Source of the DNA: Bacteroidales bacterium
GTDB taxonomy: Bacteria > Bacteroidota > Bacteroidia > Bacteroidales > UBA932
Length of the DNA stretch: 64,000 nt
Direction: 5' to 3'
NCBI GenBank assembly: GCA_017561265.1
Contig: JAFZDJ010000004.1
Coordinates: 1 to 64,000 of the forward strand
The notes under the pieces were generated by a model. The model ran no database searches. It was not told the DNA's origin and saw only the letters and a program-made list of their open reading frames with translations. Each line of letters starts with the position of its first letter. Positions within the stretch are counted from its first letter, which is position 1. Both the position numbers and the translations under genes were made by a program. Positions 42,690 to 52,422 of this stretch are shown here, one piece after another.

Positions 42690-44036
42690 TCAGCCAAGAA
42701 GACCACTTATGAAGATGGAAATGATGGCGAGAGGGCAGACAAAACGGATGAGGAACCAGAGGACTCCGAAGATCTTTGCATTGGTCGAGAGGCTTCCCCC
42801 GTTGGTGAATTCGTCATAGACATCGGTCTTCTTCATGCGCCATCCGACAAAGAGGACGGTAAGAAGACTGCCGAGAGTCATGAGGATGTTGGATGAAAGG
42901 TTGTCGAAGAAGTCGAAGATGGTTCTTCCTGCTATCTTGAGGTCTGAAAGCGGACCGAACGAGAGGGAGCAGAGAGCACCGACCACCCAGCATATTGCAA
43001 AAAGCGTCATGCAGGCTGCCAGACGCGAGAATTTCTTTTCCTCGACAAGATATGCCACAGCCACTTCAAGCATGGAAATGGATGAAGTCAGAGCTGCTAC
43101 AAGAAGTGCGACGAAGAAGAGGATTGCAATGAATCCTCCTGCCGGCATCTGTCCGAAGACATATGGGAGTGTCTCGAAGACAAGTCCAGGACCGGACTGA
43201 GGGTTGATTCCGAAAGCGAAGACTGCAGGCATGATGGCGATGCCGGCAATAAGAGCGAAAGCAAGGTCGGAGGCAGCTGTAGCCGTGCTTTGGAACAATG
43301 CATTTTCCTTCTTGTCCACATATGAGGCATAGGTCATTATGGTTCCGAATCCGAGAGATAGAGAAAAGAAAGCTTGTCCCAGGGCTGCTGCGCATGCTTT
43401 TGCATCTATTTTCGAGAAATCAGGATTGAAGAGATAATCGAGACCGGCCTTTGCTCCCGGAAGGGTCACGGAATATATCGCAATACCTATGACTATGAAG
43501 AACAGTATCGGCATCATTATCTTGCTGAACTTCTCGATTCCGTCCTTGATACCTACCATCACTATGACCGTGGTGGCAAGAAGAAAGCCTGTGTGACAGA
43601 TGAGCGGAGTCCATGTAGATGTCACGAAATCCGTAAACATCGTGTTGAATGTACTTTGCGACCCGCTTCCACTGAATGAAAAGGCAAGAGACTTAAAGAA
43701 GTAATCTATTGACCATCCGCCTATTACGCAGTAATATGAAAGTACGACCAGAGGTACTATCACTGTGAAAAGTCCCACCCAGCGCCATGCAGAACCACCG
43801 GACAGATCTCTGAATGCGGCGAAGGCATTCTTCTGGCTTCTGCGTCCGATGACAAATTCAGAAATGAAGATCGGAAGGCAGATCAGGAAACTGAGAGCTA
43901 TATATATGATTATGAATGCGGCTCCTCCGTTCTCTCCCACAAGATAAGGGAAACGCCAGAGGTTGCCCAGACCCACCGCTGAGCCGGCCATAGCCACAAG
44001 TGCGCCGAAACGGCTGCCGAAACTATCTCTTGACAT
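42690..44036 (-). CDS. Neurotransmitter:sodium symporter (SNF) family transporter
   Basis: This is a 448-residue inner-membrane transporter of the LeuT/SNF family, carrying amino acids with sodium. The first segment GSAVGLGNLWRFPYLVGENG is the family hallmark with the sodium and substrate site. About 11-12 membrane segments follow, including FSLSLGFGTIMTYASY. The start at 44036 (MSRDSFGSRFG) is chosen because the hallmark lies directly after it; the longer upstream frame is the folA gene read in another frame. The 14-base overlap with folA suggests one transcript thyA-folA-transporter. Substrate is unknown. Confidence 0.92.
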   Translation of the reverse strand: MSRDSFGSRFGALVAMAGSAVGLGNLWRFPYLVGENGGAAFIIIYIALSFLICLPIFISEFVIGRRSQKNAFAAFRDLSGGSAWRWVGLFTVIVPLVVLSYYCVIGGWSIDYFFKSLAFSFSGSGSQSTFNTMFTDFVTSTWTPLICHTGFLLATTVIVMVGIKDGIEKFSKIMMPILFFIVIGIAIYSVTLPGAKAGLDYLFNPDFSKIDAKACAAALGQAFFSLSLGFGTIMTYASYVDKKENALFQSTATAASDLAFALIAGIAIMPAVFAFGINPQSGPGLVFETLPYVFGQMPAGGFIAILFFVALLVAALTSSISMLEVAVAYLVEEKKFSRLAACMTLFAICWVVGALCSLSFGPLSDLKIAGRTIFDFFDNLSSNILMTLGSLLTVLFVGWRMKKTDVYDEFTNGGSLSTNAKIFGVLWFLIRFVCPLAIISIFISGLLG

Positions 44037-44505
44037 ATTCAACAAATTCAAAATCAAAGCCTGACTCTTCGTCATGGTACATTTCAGAGCGTGATTCCAC
44101 AATCCATACCGAAGGATCGACAGGAGGGAAGAATGTGTCTGCATCTTCGATGACGGTATGAACATGGGTCACGATGAGACGGTCCATGTCCGGCATAGCC
44201 TGAGAATAGATCTGACCGCCGCCCATGATGAAGCATCGCTCACCCTCTGCAGCCATATAGGCTTCTTCCAATGATCCGACGACAATGACACCTTCCGGAG
44301 CATCAAAGCCGCGGGAAATCACTATGTTCTGCCTTTTCGGAAGAGGACGTCCGATGGATTCGAATGTCTTGCGACCCATGATGACCGGGCAGCCCATGGT
44401 GGTACGCTTGAAGAATTTCAGATCTTCGGAAATATGCCATAGGAGGGCATTGTCCTTTCCTATGGCATTATTGTCCGCGATAGCTACTATTATGCATTTT
44501 TCCAT
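44023..44505 (-). CDS. folA: Dihydrofolate reductase
   Basis: This 160-residue enzyme reduces dihydrofolate to tetrahydrofolate with NADPH. Motifs are IVAIADNNAIGKDNALLWHI at the start, MGRKTFESIGRPLPKRQNIV for NADPH binding, and FIMGGGQIY. It begins one base after thyA ends, the usual pairing because thymidylate synthase makes the dihydrofolate this enzyme recycles. Confidence 0.97.
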   Translation of the reverse strand: MEKCIIVAIADNNAIGKDNALLWHISEDLKFFKRTTMGCPVIMGRKTFESIGRPLPKRQNIVISRGFDAPEGVIVVGSLEEAYMAAEGERCFIMGGGQIYSQAMPDMDRLIVTHVHTVIEDADTFFPPVDPSVWIVESRSEMYHDEESGFDFEFVEYVKR

Positions 44506-44506
44506 A

Positions 44507-45301
44507 TTATACTGCTACAGGTGCAGGGATGCGAGGATATGGATCATAGTCCACGAGTTCGAAATCCTCATACTTGAAGTCAAAGACATTCTTGACATCC
44601 GGGTTGATCTTCATCTTCGGAAGGGCACGTGGCTCGCGGGAAAGCTGAGTCGCAACCTGCTCGAAATGATTGACATAGATATGGGTATCTCCTGTCGTGT
44701 GAACGAATTCTCCCGGCTGGAGGCCGCATACCTGGGCTATCATCATGGTCAGGAGAGCATACGATGCGATGTTGAACGGAACTCCAAGGAATACATCCGC
44801 ACTGCGCTGATAGAGCTGGCATGAGAGCTTTCCGTCAGCCACATAGAACTGGAAGAGCGAATGGCATGGCGGAAGAGCCATCTTCTCCACCTCTGCAACA
44901 TTCCATGCAGAAACAATCATACGACGTGAGTCCGGATTGTTCTTTATCTGGTTGATCACATTCGAAAGCTGGTCGATGGTGCCTCCGTCAGGAGTAGGCC
45001 AGCTGCGCCACTGGTGACCATACACAGGGCCCAGGTCGCCGTTTTCGTCAGCCCATTCGTCCCAGATGGTCACTCCATGATCCTGGAGATATTTCACGTT
45101 TGTGTCACCTGCGATGAACCACAGAAGCTCATAGATGATCGATTTCAGATGGACCTTCTTGGTAGTCAGGAGAGGAAATCCCTCGCTGAGGTCATAGCGC
45201 ATCTGATAGCCGAACACACTCTGCGTGCCGGTACCGGTGCGGTCCGACTTCATGGTTCCGTTTTCGCGGATATGACGTAACAGATCTAGATATTGTTTCA
45301 T
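44507..45301 (-). CDS. thyA: Thymidylate synthase
   Basis: This 264-residue enzyme methylates dUMP to dTMP with methylenetetrahydrofolate. Catalytic Cys lies in [12 protein letters not shown], and other hallmarks are [18 protein letters not shown] and [19 protein letters not shown]. Length matches the classic ThyA. It is first in the thyA-folA-transporter unit. Confidence 0.98.
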   Translation of the reverse strand: MKQYLDLLRHIRENGTMKSDRTGTGTQSVFGYQMRYDLSEGFPLLTTKKVHLKSIIYELLWFIAGDTNVKYLQDHGVTIWDEWADENGDLGPVYGHQWRSWPTPDGGTIDQLSNVINQIKNNPDSRRMIVSAWNVAEVEKMALPPCHSLFQFYVADGKLSCQLYQRSADVFLGVPFNIASYALLTMMIAQVCGLQPGEFVHTTGDTHIYVNHFEQVATQLSREPRALPKMKINPDVKNVFDFKYEDFELVDYDPYPRIPAPVAV

Positions 45302-45302
45302 G

Positions 45303-45384
45303 GGGAAAGATCCCCGGTCAAGCCGGGGATGACATTATAAATTCAAAAATGACATTAAGAATTCGGGGATGACATTCAATTATC
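45303..45384. repeat. Palindromic element plus three 20-base tandem units
   Basis: GATCCCCGGTCAAGCCGGGG is followed by ATGAC, a member of the GAGATYCC family. ATGACATT then recurs at 45329, 45349 and 45369, an exact 20-base period, with AAATTC/GAATTC between. It fills the whole gap upstream of thyA and reaches the galM stop. Confidence 0.7.
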
Positions 45385-46432
45385 AGCGGATGCCGAATGC
45401 GTAGATTATGGCCTGCTCATAGACTTCTCCCGGACGGAGGACACAATTCGGATAGTCTGCCTTGTTAGGGCCGTCAGGATAGTTCTGGCACTCGATGGCG
45501 ATACCGTCGTTATTGTTGTATGTATGGCCGTTCTTTCCGGCAGGGCATCCTGCAAGCCAGTTTCCTGTATAGACCTGGACTCCAGGCTGTGTTGTGTAGA
45601 TATTGAGGGTACGTCCGCTTTCAGGGGCATAGAGCTCGCTGCAGAACTGAAGCTGACCTGGCTCGGCGCCGTCGATGACCCAGCAATGGTCATAGCCGGA
45701 GCCTATCTTGAGAGCCTCGAAGTCTGCTCTGATATCCTGGCCGACAGGCTTCTCGTTGACGAAATCCATAGGAGTTCCTGCTACTGGAGCGCTCTCTCCG
45801 AGAGGAATCTGGGTGTCGTCGGTAGGAAGATACTCTGAACAGTTCATGCGGAGGGTGTGTCCGAGGATGTTTCCGTTACCTTCGCCATTGAGGTTGAAGT
45901 ATGCATGGTTGGTGAGGTTGATGACAGTAGGAGCATCAGACTCGGCTGTATATGTCATGCGGAGTTCGCACTCATCTGTCCATTCATAACGTACGACAGC
46001 CTTTACAGCACCGGGATAACCCTGCTCTCCATCTTCAGAATAATAGAGGAATTCCACACCACCTTCGTTCTCTCTGCTTTCCCACACCTTGTTCATGAAG
46101 CCTTCAGGACCGCCGTGAAGATGGTTAGGGCCGCAGTTTACAGGGATATCGTATTCTTTTCCGTCAAGAGTGAACTTGCCGACAGCAATACGGTTGGCAT
46201 ATCTTCCCGGAGTCTTTCCCATGCAAGGGCCGTCTCCGAAATAGCTTGCAGCCTCAGCATATCCGAGGGCAACGTCAGCCATTGCTCCGTTCTTGTCAGG
46301 AACAACTACAGATACGATTCCTGCACCTACGCTTGTGAGCTGGACATAAGCACCTTTCTCATTTGTAAGGGTGTAGAGACAGATCTCCTTACCGCATGGG
46401 GTCTTGCCCCAGATTTCTCTCTTGATTTCCAT
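45383..46432 (-). CDS. galM: Aldose 1-epimerase (galactose mutarotase), cytoplasmic type
   Basis: This is a 349-residue GalM-family enzyme without a signal peptide. Motifs are GRYANRIAVGKF, NHLHGGPEGFMNKVWE, the catalytic-His segment LTNHAYFNLNGEG, and IECQNYPDGPN near the C-terminal Glu. It likely supplies alpha-galactose for galactokinase, whose gene lies 10 kb away at 55827. The start at 46432 (MEIKREIWGK) is chosen because the upstream frame covers the promoter. Confidence 0.93.
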   Translation of the reverse strand: MEIKREIWGKTPCGKEICLYTLTNEKGAYVQLTSVGAGIVSVVVPDKNGAMADVALGYAEAASYFGDGPCMGKTPGRYANRIAVGKFTLDGKEYDIPVNCGPNHLHGGPEGFMNKVWESRENEGGVEFLYYSEDGEQGYPGAVKAVVRYEWTDECELRMTYTAESDAPTVINLTNHAYFNLNGEGNGNILGHTLRMNCSEYLPTDDTQIPLGESAPVAGTPMDFVNEKPVGQDIRADFEALKIGSGYDHCWVIDGAEPGQLQFCSELYAPESGRTLNIYTTQPGVQVYTGNWLAGCPAGKNGHTYNNNDGIAIECQNYPDGPNKADYPNCVLRPGEVYEQAIIYAFGIR

Positions 46433-46491
46433 ATCGTTCAGTTTTATTGTTATTCTTATGAAGATTCCCGCGACATCGGGGCAAAATCGTT

Positions 46492-46522
46492 CAAATTTAA
46501 GATATAAATTCGAAAAAGACAA
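46492..46522 (-). promoter_or_regulatory. Promoter of galM
   Basis: On the minus strand, TTG at 46522-46520 and -7 box TAAATTTG at 46499-46492 are 20 bases apart. The start codon is 59 bases on. Confidence 0.65.
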
Positions 46523-46530
46523 TAAAAGCT

Positions 46531-47484
46531 TTATCGCGAGAGAAGTGTCTCGAATACACGATTCTCAGGGGCATCCTTCAGGATGACCCTTTTTTCATGA
46601 TCCAGGAGATAGAGTGACGGGATGGCACGCACATTATACAGAGTCTCCCCTCTTATGACCAGATCAGGATCGAAGCCGTTGTACCACTGTTCAGGATATA
46701 TAGGCATATATTCGCGCCATGCCTGGATATCCTCGTCTATGTATATGTTCAGCACGGCAAGACGGCCGTCTGCTATCATGGAAGCTATGCCTTCATGACC
46801 GCTCAGAACCTTTATGATCTCCATACATGCATCACAGCCCGGATTACTGAAAAAAAGCAGAGTCATCGGAGCATTTATGCCGTGGAGGCTATGAATACGA
46901 CCGTTCCTGTCGGCAAACCTGAAGTCTGCTGCTACAGTACCTTCACGGTTCAGAGCCGTCATACGGGCCTGATAGGCATATTTTCCGCGGACAGCTTCAT
47001 CAAAGCCTTCGAACGAAGCAAGATTTCTTACAAAAGCATGGTAGTGGTCTTCATTGCGGACCGGAGAATTAGGATCATAGAAATATTTCTCCGCAAGCAT
47101 CACGAAGGTATCAAGCACATTTGAAGATGTATCCTTCCTTTCGCATGCCGCAGCCTTTTCATAAAGAGCATTCACAGCCTTATCGGCAGTCGAACGCGGA
47201 AGCACGCCGAGAACGGCATTCCAGTCGGCAAACTTCTGCTCCACATCCTCCTTCTTCACTCCGCTTACATAGAGGGAATCACAAGGATAATCTCTCGACG
47301 GATCAGTCAGGCCGTCCCAGTAATGCATTGAAATGTATTCGGCCACATCTGCACTGCCTGTCATCATGGCCGGAATCTTCACATCAGGAAAAGGCAGAGC
47401 CTGAAACTGCTCTGCCTTCCTGTTCTGTCCGCATCCTGCCGCAATTACGGCAACCAGCGTCATGATGAATATTCTACCTTTCAT
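46531..47484 (-). CDS. DUF5106-type thioredoxin-like lipoprotein
   Basis: This is a 317-residue SPII lipoprotein (LVAVIAAGCGQN). The N-terminal helical half (MHYWDGLTDPSRDYPCDSLY) fits the DUF5106 domain. The C-terminal ~140 residues form a thioredoxin-like fold with a CDAC motif in FFSNPGCDACMEII and a cis-Pro region AIPSLYLLD. It may be an oxidoreductase or a thioredoxin-fold binding protein. It overlaps the upstream Na/Pi cotransporter gene by 11 bases, indicating one transcript. Confidence 0.85.
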   Translation of the reverse strand: MKGRIFIMTLVAVIAAGCGQNRKAEQFQALPFPDVKIPAMMTGSADVAEYISMHYWDGLTDPSRDYPCDSLYVSGVKKEDVEQKFADWNAVLGVLPRSTADKAVNALYEKAAACERKDTSSNVLDTFVMLAEKYFYDPNSPVRNEDHYHAFVRNLASFEGFDEAVRGKYAYQARMTALNREGTVAADFRFADRNGRIHSLHGINAPMTLLFFSNPGCDACMEIIKVLSGHEGIASMIADGRLAVLNIYIDEDIQAWREYMPIYPEQWYNGFDPDLVIRGETLYNVRAIPSLYLLDHEKRVILKDAPENRVFETLLSR

Positions 47485-49231
47485 ATTTTCCCACTCGTGC
47501 CTGCGAGATATTGATCAGGAAGTCACCGATCTTCTCAAGCTCTGCAAGCACGTCCATGAAATAAACACCGGTAAGATAATTGTAGCTGTTGCTTTCGATG
47601 TTGACGATGTGCTCCTCACGGAGGTGATTTCTGCACTCGTTGATGTTGTACTCGGCATTTTCAGCATTCGAGATGTCACGGAGATCATTGTTCTTGAGGT
47701 TGGCGATCATCACGTCATAACCCTTCTGTACGAGATCCATGATCTTGTTGAGACGGTCAAGGATAGGCTTGTCGAATACCTTTCCATGAACGTTCTTTCT
47801 CTTGAGGATACGTCCGATGGCCTCTCCTGAGTCTCCGAGCGACTCAAGCTCGCCGATGATCTTGTACATGGACTTGATGGTATCGGCAGCTTCCTCGCTG
47901 ATCTCGTTCTTGCTTACCTCGTTGAGATATGTAGCGATTTCATACTCGATCCTGTCAGTGATCTCCTCATATTTGATGAGCTTCTCGTTGAGCTTGTCGA
48001 ACTTGTCAGGATCCTGCTCGTTTATGGCCTGACGGATGTAGCCGAAACCGTTGCGGCAGATCTCAGCGAAATGGATGAGCTCCTGCTGAGCCTCATTGAG
48101 CGAAAGCTCCGCTGTGCTGAGAGGACCTCCTGAAATATACTTGAGTCTGAATACTTCAGTCTCTCCCTTAGGCTCCTTGACAAGCCATACCACAGCCTTC
48201 TCGATAAGTGGAACGAACCATATGAGGACACATGTGTTGGTCACGTTGAAAAGGGTATGAAGCATTGCGATACCATAAAGAAGCGAATTCTTGTACATCT
48301 CCATCAATGCAGGATCTGCTGGCGAACCGCTGTTTGCGATGATCGCGAGCTGACGGCTTGCTTCCACCGGATCGTAGAATCCGAGAGACTCCATGATTAC
48401 GCAGATAAGGCTGATGATAGGTCTGAGAAGAGCCAGAACCCAGATAACTCCGACGATATTGAAGATCGTATGGGCACGGGCTGCTCTCTTTGCAGATGTA
48501 TTTGCCACGGCAGCAGCGATGTTAGCCGTGATGGTAGTACCGATGTTCTCTCCGAGCACCATGGCTACAGCAAGCTTGAAATCGATGAGGCCGGATGCCG
48601 CAAGAAGCATTGTGATGGCCATCGTAGCGCTGGAAGCCTGAAGAACGATTGTAAGCACCGCACCTGCTATGAGGAAGAGAAGAACCGAACCGAAGCCGAA
48701 GCCGTTGATGCTTCCGAAGAAGTTCATCATTCCCGCCTGATAGTTGTCAAGAACAGCGTTAGAACAATCCTTCATGAAGGTAAGACCTACATACATGATC
48801 GCGAATCCCATGAGGAACTGACCTATGTTCTTCATTCCCGACTTCTTTGCAGAATGCAGCAGGAAGCCTATTGCCATCATTGGCACGGCGAAGAGGGCGA
48901 TGTTCACAGAGAATCCGAGGGATGTGATCCATGCGGTAAGAGTAGTTCCGATATTCGCTCCCATGATGACGCCGATGGCGTTTCCGAGAGTGAGGAGTCC
49001 TGCGTTCACAAAGCTTACAACCATGATGGTCGTAGCAGAAGAAGACTGGACAAGGGCTGTAACTACCGTTCCTGTAAGTACGCGCTTGAATGAATTTGAG
49101 GTCATTTTGGCCATGAAAGACCTGAGACGGTCACCCGCAGATTTCTGGAGACCTTCACTCATGAGTGCCATACCGTAGAGGAACATCGCAAGTCCACCCA
49201 ATACGGAGAGCACATTAAGAATAGTTGTCAT
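47474..49231 (-). CDS. Na/Pi cotransporter family protein with PhoU-like tail
   Basis: This is a 585-residue inner-membrane protein of the NptA/YjbB type that moves phosphate with sodium. Two inverted QSSSA-type motifs (LVQSSSATTIMVV and LQASSATMAITML) mark the family, within about nine membrane segments. The last ~200 residues are PhoU-like helices (KYEEITDRIEYEIATYLNEV) facing the cytoplasm. Direction of transport is not set by sequence. It is divergent from the metallopeptidase-barrel gene with two facing -7 boxes. Confidence 0.92.
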   Translation of the reverse strand: MTTILNVLSVLGGLAMFLYGMALMSEGLQKSAGDRLRSFMAKMTSNSFKRVLTGTVVTALVQSSSATTIMVVSFVNAGLLTLGNAIGVIMGANIGTTLTAWITSLGFSVNIALFAVPMMAIGFLLHSAKKSGMKNIGQFLMGFAIMYVGLTFMKDCSNAVLDNYQAGMMNFFGSINGFGFGSVLLFLIAGAVLTIVLQASSATMAITMLLAASGLIDFKLAVAMVLGENIGTTITANIAAAVANTSAKRAARAHTIFNIVGVIWVLALLRPIISLICVIMESLGFYDPVEASRQLAIIANSGSPADPALMEMYKNSLLYGIAMLHTLFNVTNTCVLIWFVPLIEKAVVWLVKEPKGETEVFRLKYISGGPLSTAELSLNEAQQELIHFAEICRNGFGYIRQAINEQDPDKFDKLNEKLIKYEEITDRIEYEIATYLNEVSKNEISEEAADTIKSMYKIIGELESLGDSGEAIGRILKRKNVHGKVFDKPILDRLNKIMDLVQKGYDVMIANLKNNDLRDISNAENAEYNINECRNHLREEHIVNIESNSYNYLTGVYFMDVLAELEKIGDFLINISQARVGKYER

Positions 49232-49279
49232 ATAAGAGGTTTGATGTTTATTTGCTTACTAAATAAGACGAATAAGTCG

Positions 49280-49287
49280 CAAAAATA
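49280..49287 (-). promoter_or_regulatory. -7 box of the Na/Pi cotransporter gene
   Basis: The minus strand reads TATTTTTG, 49 bases before the start codon at 49231. Confidence 0.5.
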
Positions 49288-49298
49288 TAAAAAATAAT

Positions 49299-49306
49299 TA
49301 GATTTG
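49299..49306 (+). promoter_or_regulatory. -7 box of the metallopeptidase-barrel gene
   Basis: TAGATTTG lies 33 bases before the ATG at 49340. Confidence 0.45.
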
Positions 49307-49339
49307 CGTTGGGGATTGTTCCTTATTAGCGAAAATTAT

Positions 49340-52300
49340 ATGAAGATTCTTTTTCCAAGATATATCATACTCTTGATGCTTATGCTTATGCCGGCATTGT
49401 CCCATGCACAGTTCTACGTGACAGGAGACGATCCGGGAAAGGCGAAGTGGTATTCGATAGAAACGGATCATTTCAAAGTCATATATCCCGAAGGTGCCGA
49501 CTCGCTTGCAAGAGTGTACGCCGGAAAAATAGAAAAATACCGCATCCCTGTGTCGCTCACTACCGGATATGCCGCAGGCGACGGTGACGGAAGGAAGATG
49601 CCGGTGGTCATGCATGCCTACAACGCGGCTAACGGCTCCGTGGCATGGGCTCCGAAGAGGATGGACCTGTTCACAATACCTTCCGCATACAATCCTGAGC
49701 CTCTCCCATGGTCGACCATGCTTTCCGTACACGAATCCCGCCATGTGACACAGATGCAGTTCGGCATGACCAAGGCTCAGAAGCCTCTAGGATGGGCCTT
49801 CGGAGAAATGTGGAACATACTCGCATCGCTCGTATATCCGGGAATATGCAACATTGAAGGCGACGCCGTCATCACGGAAACTGCATGGACACCTTCAGGA
49901 CGCGGAAGAACTGCCGATTTCCTAAACTACTATTGGGTGGCCTTCGACAACGGAGATTTCAGGAACTGGGGCAAATGGAGGTTCATGTCGCAGAAGAACT
50001 ATGCTCCCGACCATTATTCTCTCGGATATCTCTACCTTGGAGGAATGCGCTATCTTTACGACTGCCCGGAGCTGATGAGCGAAGGATATCACCTCGCTGC
50101 ACGCAGGCCTTATAACCTGCTTTCCTTCCTGTCTACGGCAAAAAGGATCAGCGGCATGAACAAGAAGGACACATTCAAGGAAATATGCGACACGATGTAC
50201 ACCTTATGGAGTGCCGATGCTGACGCACGCAGGCCGTATATACCTTCAGAGCCTGTGACTCCTGAGCCACGCATGTACACCGACTACACAGACAATTTCT
50301 TCATAGGAAACGACCTTTATTCCGTCAAGAAGGGACATGTCGATGCACCGAGACTGGTACGTCTGGACAGCACAGGACATGAAGAGATTATCAGTCTGGT
50401 ATCCCTCAATTCAGGAAGGCCGAAATGGTCGCAGGAACAGGGAAGGATATTCTGGAGCGAGACAAAGGCGGATACAAGATGGAACCTTCAGACAAGGTCA
50501 GTGATCCGCAGCATCTCAAAGGATGGAAAGGGAAAGCTCACATCGGAAGGAAACGGACTCATGCACAATCCTTCACCGGATGCTTCAGGAACCAGGACGG
50601 CAGCGGTAAGCTACGGCATCGGAGGAAGGTCTTCGCTCGAAATATTGAATGATGAAGGCACCGTAACAGCCTCATACGGTGCTCCCGACAGCCTTCAGCT
50701 GGTCGAAACGGCATGGATCGGAGATGATATTTATGCGACTGCCATATCCGACAACGGATACGGAATATACAGGTTTTCATCAGGATCATGGAAGACCGTG
50801 CTGGAACCTCAGCCCGTGATGATGAAGGATTTCTCAGTCCATGACGGAGAACTCATGTTCACATGCGACAGGACCGGAGTGAACGAACTGTATCATTTCG
50901 ATCCATCGGCATCCGAGCTCCGTCAGATGACATCGACCCGCTACGGAGCATCCGACTTCAGCTACAGCGAGGACGGAGAATGGTTGTACTACTCGTCACA
51001 GACTCTGAAAGGAATGAGGATATTCAGGACACAATCCGATTCACTCCTGAACAGGAAGGCTGACTTCACCCTTCTGCACAGATATCCTATAGCCGAGACT
51101 GTGACAGCACAGGAAAAGGCCATTGCGGCAGAGCGCGGAGTGAAGGAACTGACCGATATCAAGGTTTCCGAGCCGAAGCGATACCGCAAGCTCCCGCATA
51201 TGTTCAATGTACATTCATGGACTCCTGTCTATGTCAATGTGGACAATATCATGAACATGTCATTCGGAAACATATGGGAAGCGGCTTCTCTTGGAGCATC
51301 AGGAATCATCCAGAACAGACTCTCCACAGCTACAGGAGAATTCGGATATTCGGCACATAAAGACCCGTACAATCCGGAGAAATGGAGACATTCCGGACAC
51401 GCAAGACTCAAGTATTCAGGACTTTATCCTGTTCTCGAAGCTTCTGTGGACGTAAATGACAGAGCAGCAAGGCAATACTACATATATTCGTATAATTTGT
51501 CTTCAGGCCAGGCCATGGAGATAACTTCCAGAGAAATGAATGTTCCTTATGTGGAGGGAAAGCTTTCGGCTTATATTCCTTTCAGATTCTCATCCGGAGG
51601 ATGGTACAAAGGCATTACACCTAGGATGACGTACAGGATAGGCAACGACATGTTCAGGACAGGTGTTGCGGAAATGGATGTGGAAGAGCATTTCGGCTTG
51701 GGAGATAACGGAGAATTCATCGACTTCCAAAGACCAGTCTTCAAGGGATATACAGAAGGAAAGAACACATTCAGGCATAGTGTCTCGGGATCGGTGAGCG
51801 CCTACGTGATACAAAGTACACCTAATTCGGCCGTTTATCCACGATGGGGAGCAGGAATGGAGATCGGAGCAACCGGCAATATAGACAGCAGGTCATTCAT
51901 TTCCCCTACTGGATACGCCTATATGTACGGCTACCTTCCGGGCATCATGCGCGAGCAGGGAATAAGGCTCTCGGCCATGAGTCAGGTGAAGCTGAACGGG
52001 GATGCAGTCTTCGGTCAGGCGGCTGTCAGCATCCTTCCACGCGGACTCATTTCGAACGCATCGCTTACAAGCTGGCTCTCTGTCAGAAAGCCTGTAATCA
52101 CCAAGCTTACAGCTGATTACGCCATACCTATATTCATAGGAGACTTATCCATCGGAGGTACCTTCCTGTCGATAAAGAGACTCGTCCTGACTCCTCATTT
52201 CGACTATACATTCTTCTCCGGAAACAATCTCTGGTCTGCCGGAGCGGACATAGGTCTCGACCTCAACAGCATCCTTACCCTTGCATGGCCGTGCAGCGTA

Positions 52301-52411
52301 GGAGTGACTGCATCATACAACGGAGGTTCATCCTTCGACAGTCTTTCGGAAGAAAGCGGCATAGCCATGAAGAGATGGTATGTCGGTCCTCAATTCAATG
52401 TAACTTTTTAA
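49340..52411 (+). CDS. Predicted exported metallopeptidase / beta-propeller / outer-membrane barrel protein
   Basis: This encodes a 1023-residue protein with a Sec signal peptide (LMLMLMPALSHAQ). Residues about 90-230 look like a gluzincin peptidase: VHESRHVTQMQ contains HExxH, and NIEGDAVITET could give the third ligand Glu. Residues about 300-600 have repeated beta-strand blades of the TolB/WD40-like kind (RLDSTGHEEIISLVSLNSGR, YSEDGEWLYYSSQT). Residues about 645 to the end resemble a BamA-like surface-antigen barrel (MNMSFGNIWEAASLGASGI) ending in VGPQFNVTF with a terminal Phe. This suggests an outer-membrane protein with a periplasmic or surface peptidase. Activity is inferred from the motif. 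The start at 49340 leads into the signal peptide. Confidence 0.82.
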   Translation: MKILFPRYIILLMLMLMPALSHAQFYVTGDDPGKAKWYSIETDHFKVIYPEGADSLARVYAGKIEKYRIPVSLTTGYAAGDGDGRKMPVVMHAYNAANGSVAWAPKRMDLFTIPSAYNPEPLPWSTMLSVHESRHVTQMQFGMTKAQKPLGWAFGEMWNILASLVYPGICNIEGDAVITETAWTPSGRGRTADFLNYYWVAFDNGDFRNWGKWRFMSQKNYAPDHYSLGYLYLGGMRYLYDCPELMSEGYHLAARRPYNLLSFLSTAKRISGMNKKDTFKEICDTMYTLWSADADARRPYIPSEPVTPEPRMYTDYTDNFFIGNDLYSVKKGHVDAPRLVRLDSTGHEEIISLVSLNSGRPKWSQEQGRIFWSETKADTRWNLQTRSVIRSISKDGKGKLTSEGNGLMHNPSPDASGTRTAAVSYGIGGRSSLEILNDEGTVTASYGAPDSLQLVETAWIGDDIYATAISDNGYGIYRFSSGSWKTVLEPQPVMMKDFSVHDGELMFTCDRTGVNELYHFDPSASELRQMTSTRYGASDFSYSEDGEWLYYSSQTLKGMRIFRTQSDSLLNRKADFTLLHRYPIAETVTAQEKAIAAERGVKELTDIKVSEPKRYRKLPHMFNVHSWTPVYVNVDNIMNMSFGNIWEAASLGASGIIQNRLSTATGEFGYSAHKDPYNPEKWRHSGHARLKYSGLYPVLEASVDVNDRAARQYYIYSYNLSSGQAMEITSREMNVPYVEGKLSAYIPFRFSSGGWYKGITPRMTYRIGNDMFRTGVAEMDVEEHFGLGDNGEFIDFQRPVFKGYTEGKNTFRHSVSGSVSAYVIQSTPNSAVYPRWGAGMEIGATGNIDSRSFISPTGYAYMYGYLPGIMREQGIRLSAMSQVKLNGDAVFGQAAVSILPRGLISNASLTSWLSVRKPVITKLTADYAIPIFIGDLSIGGTFLSIKRLVLTPHFDYTFFSGNNLWSAGADIGLDLNSILTLAWPCSVGVTASYNGGSSFDSLSEESGIAMKRWYVGPQFNVTF

Positions 52412-52422
52412 ATATCAAGATA

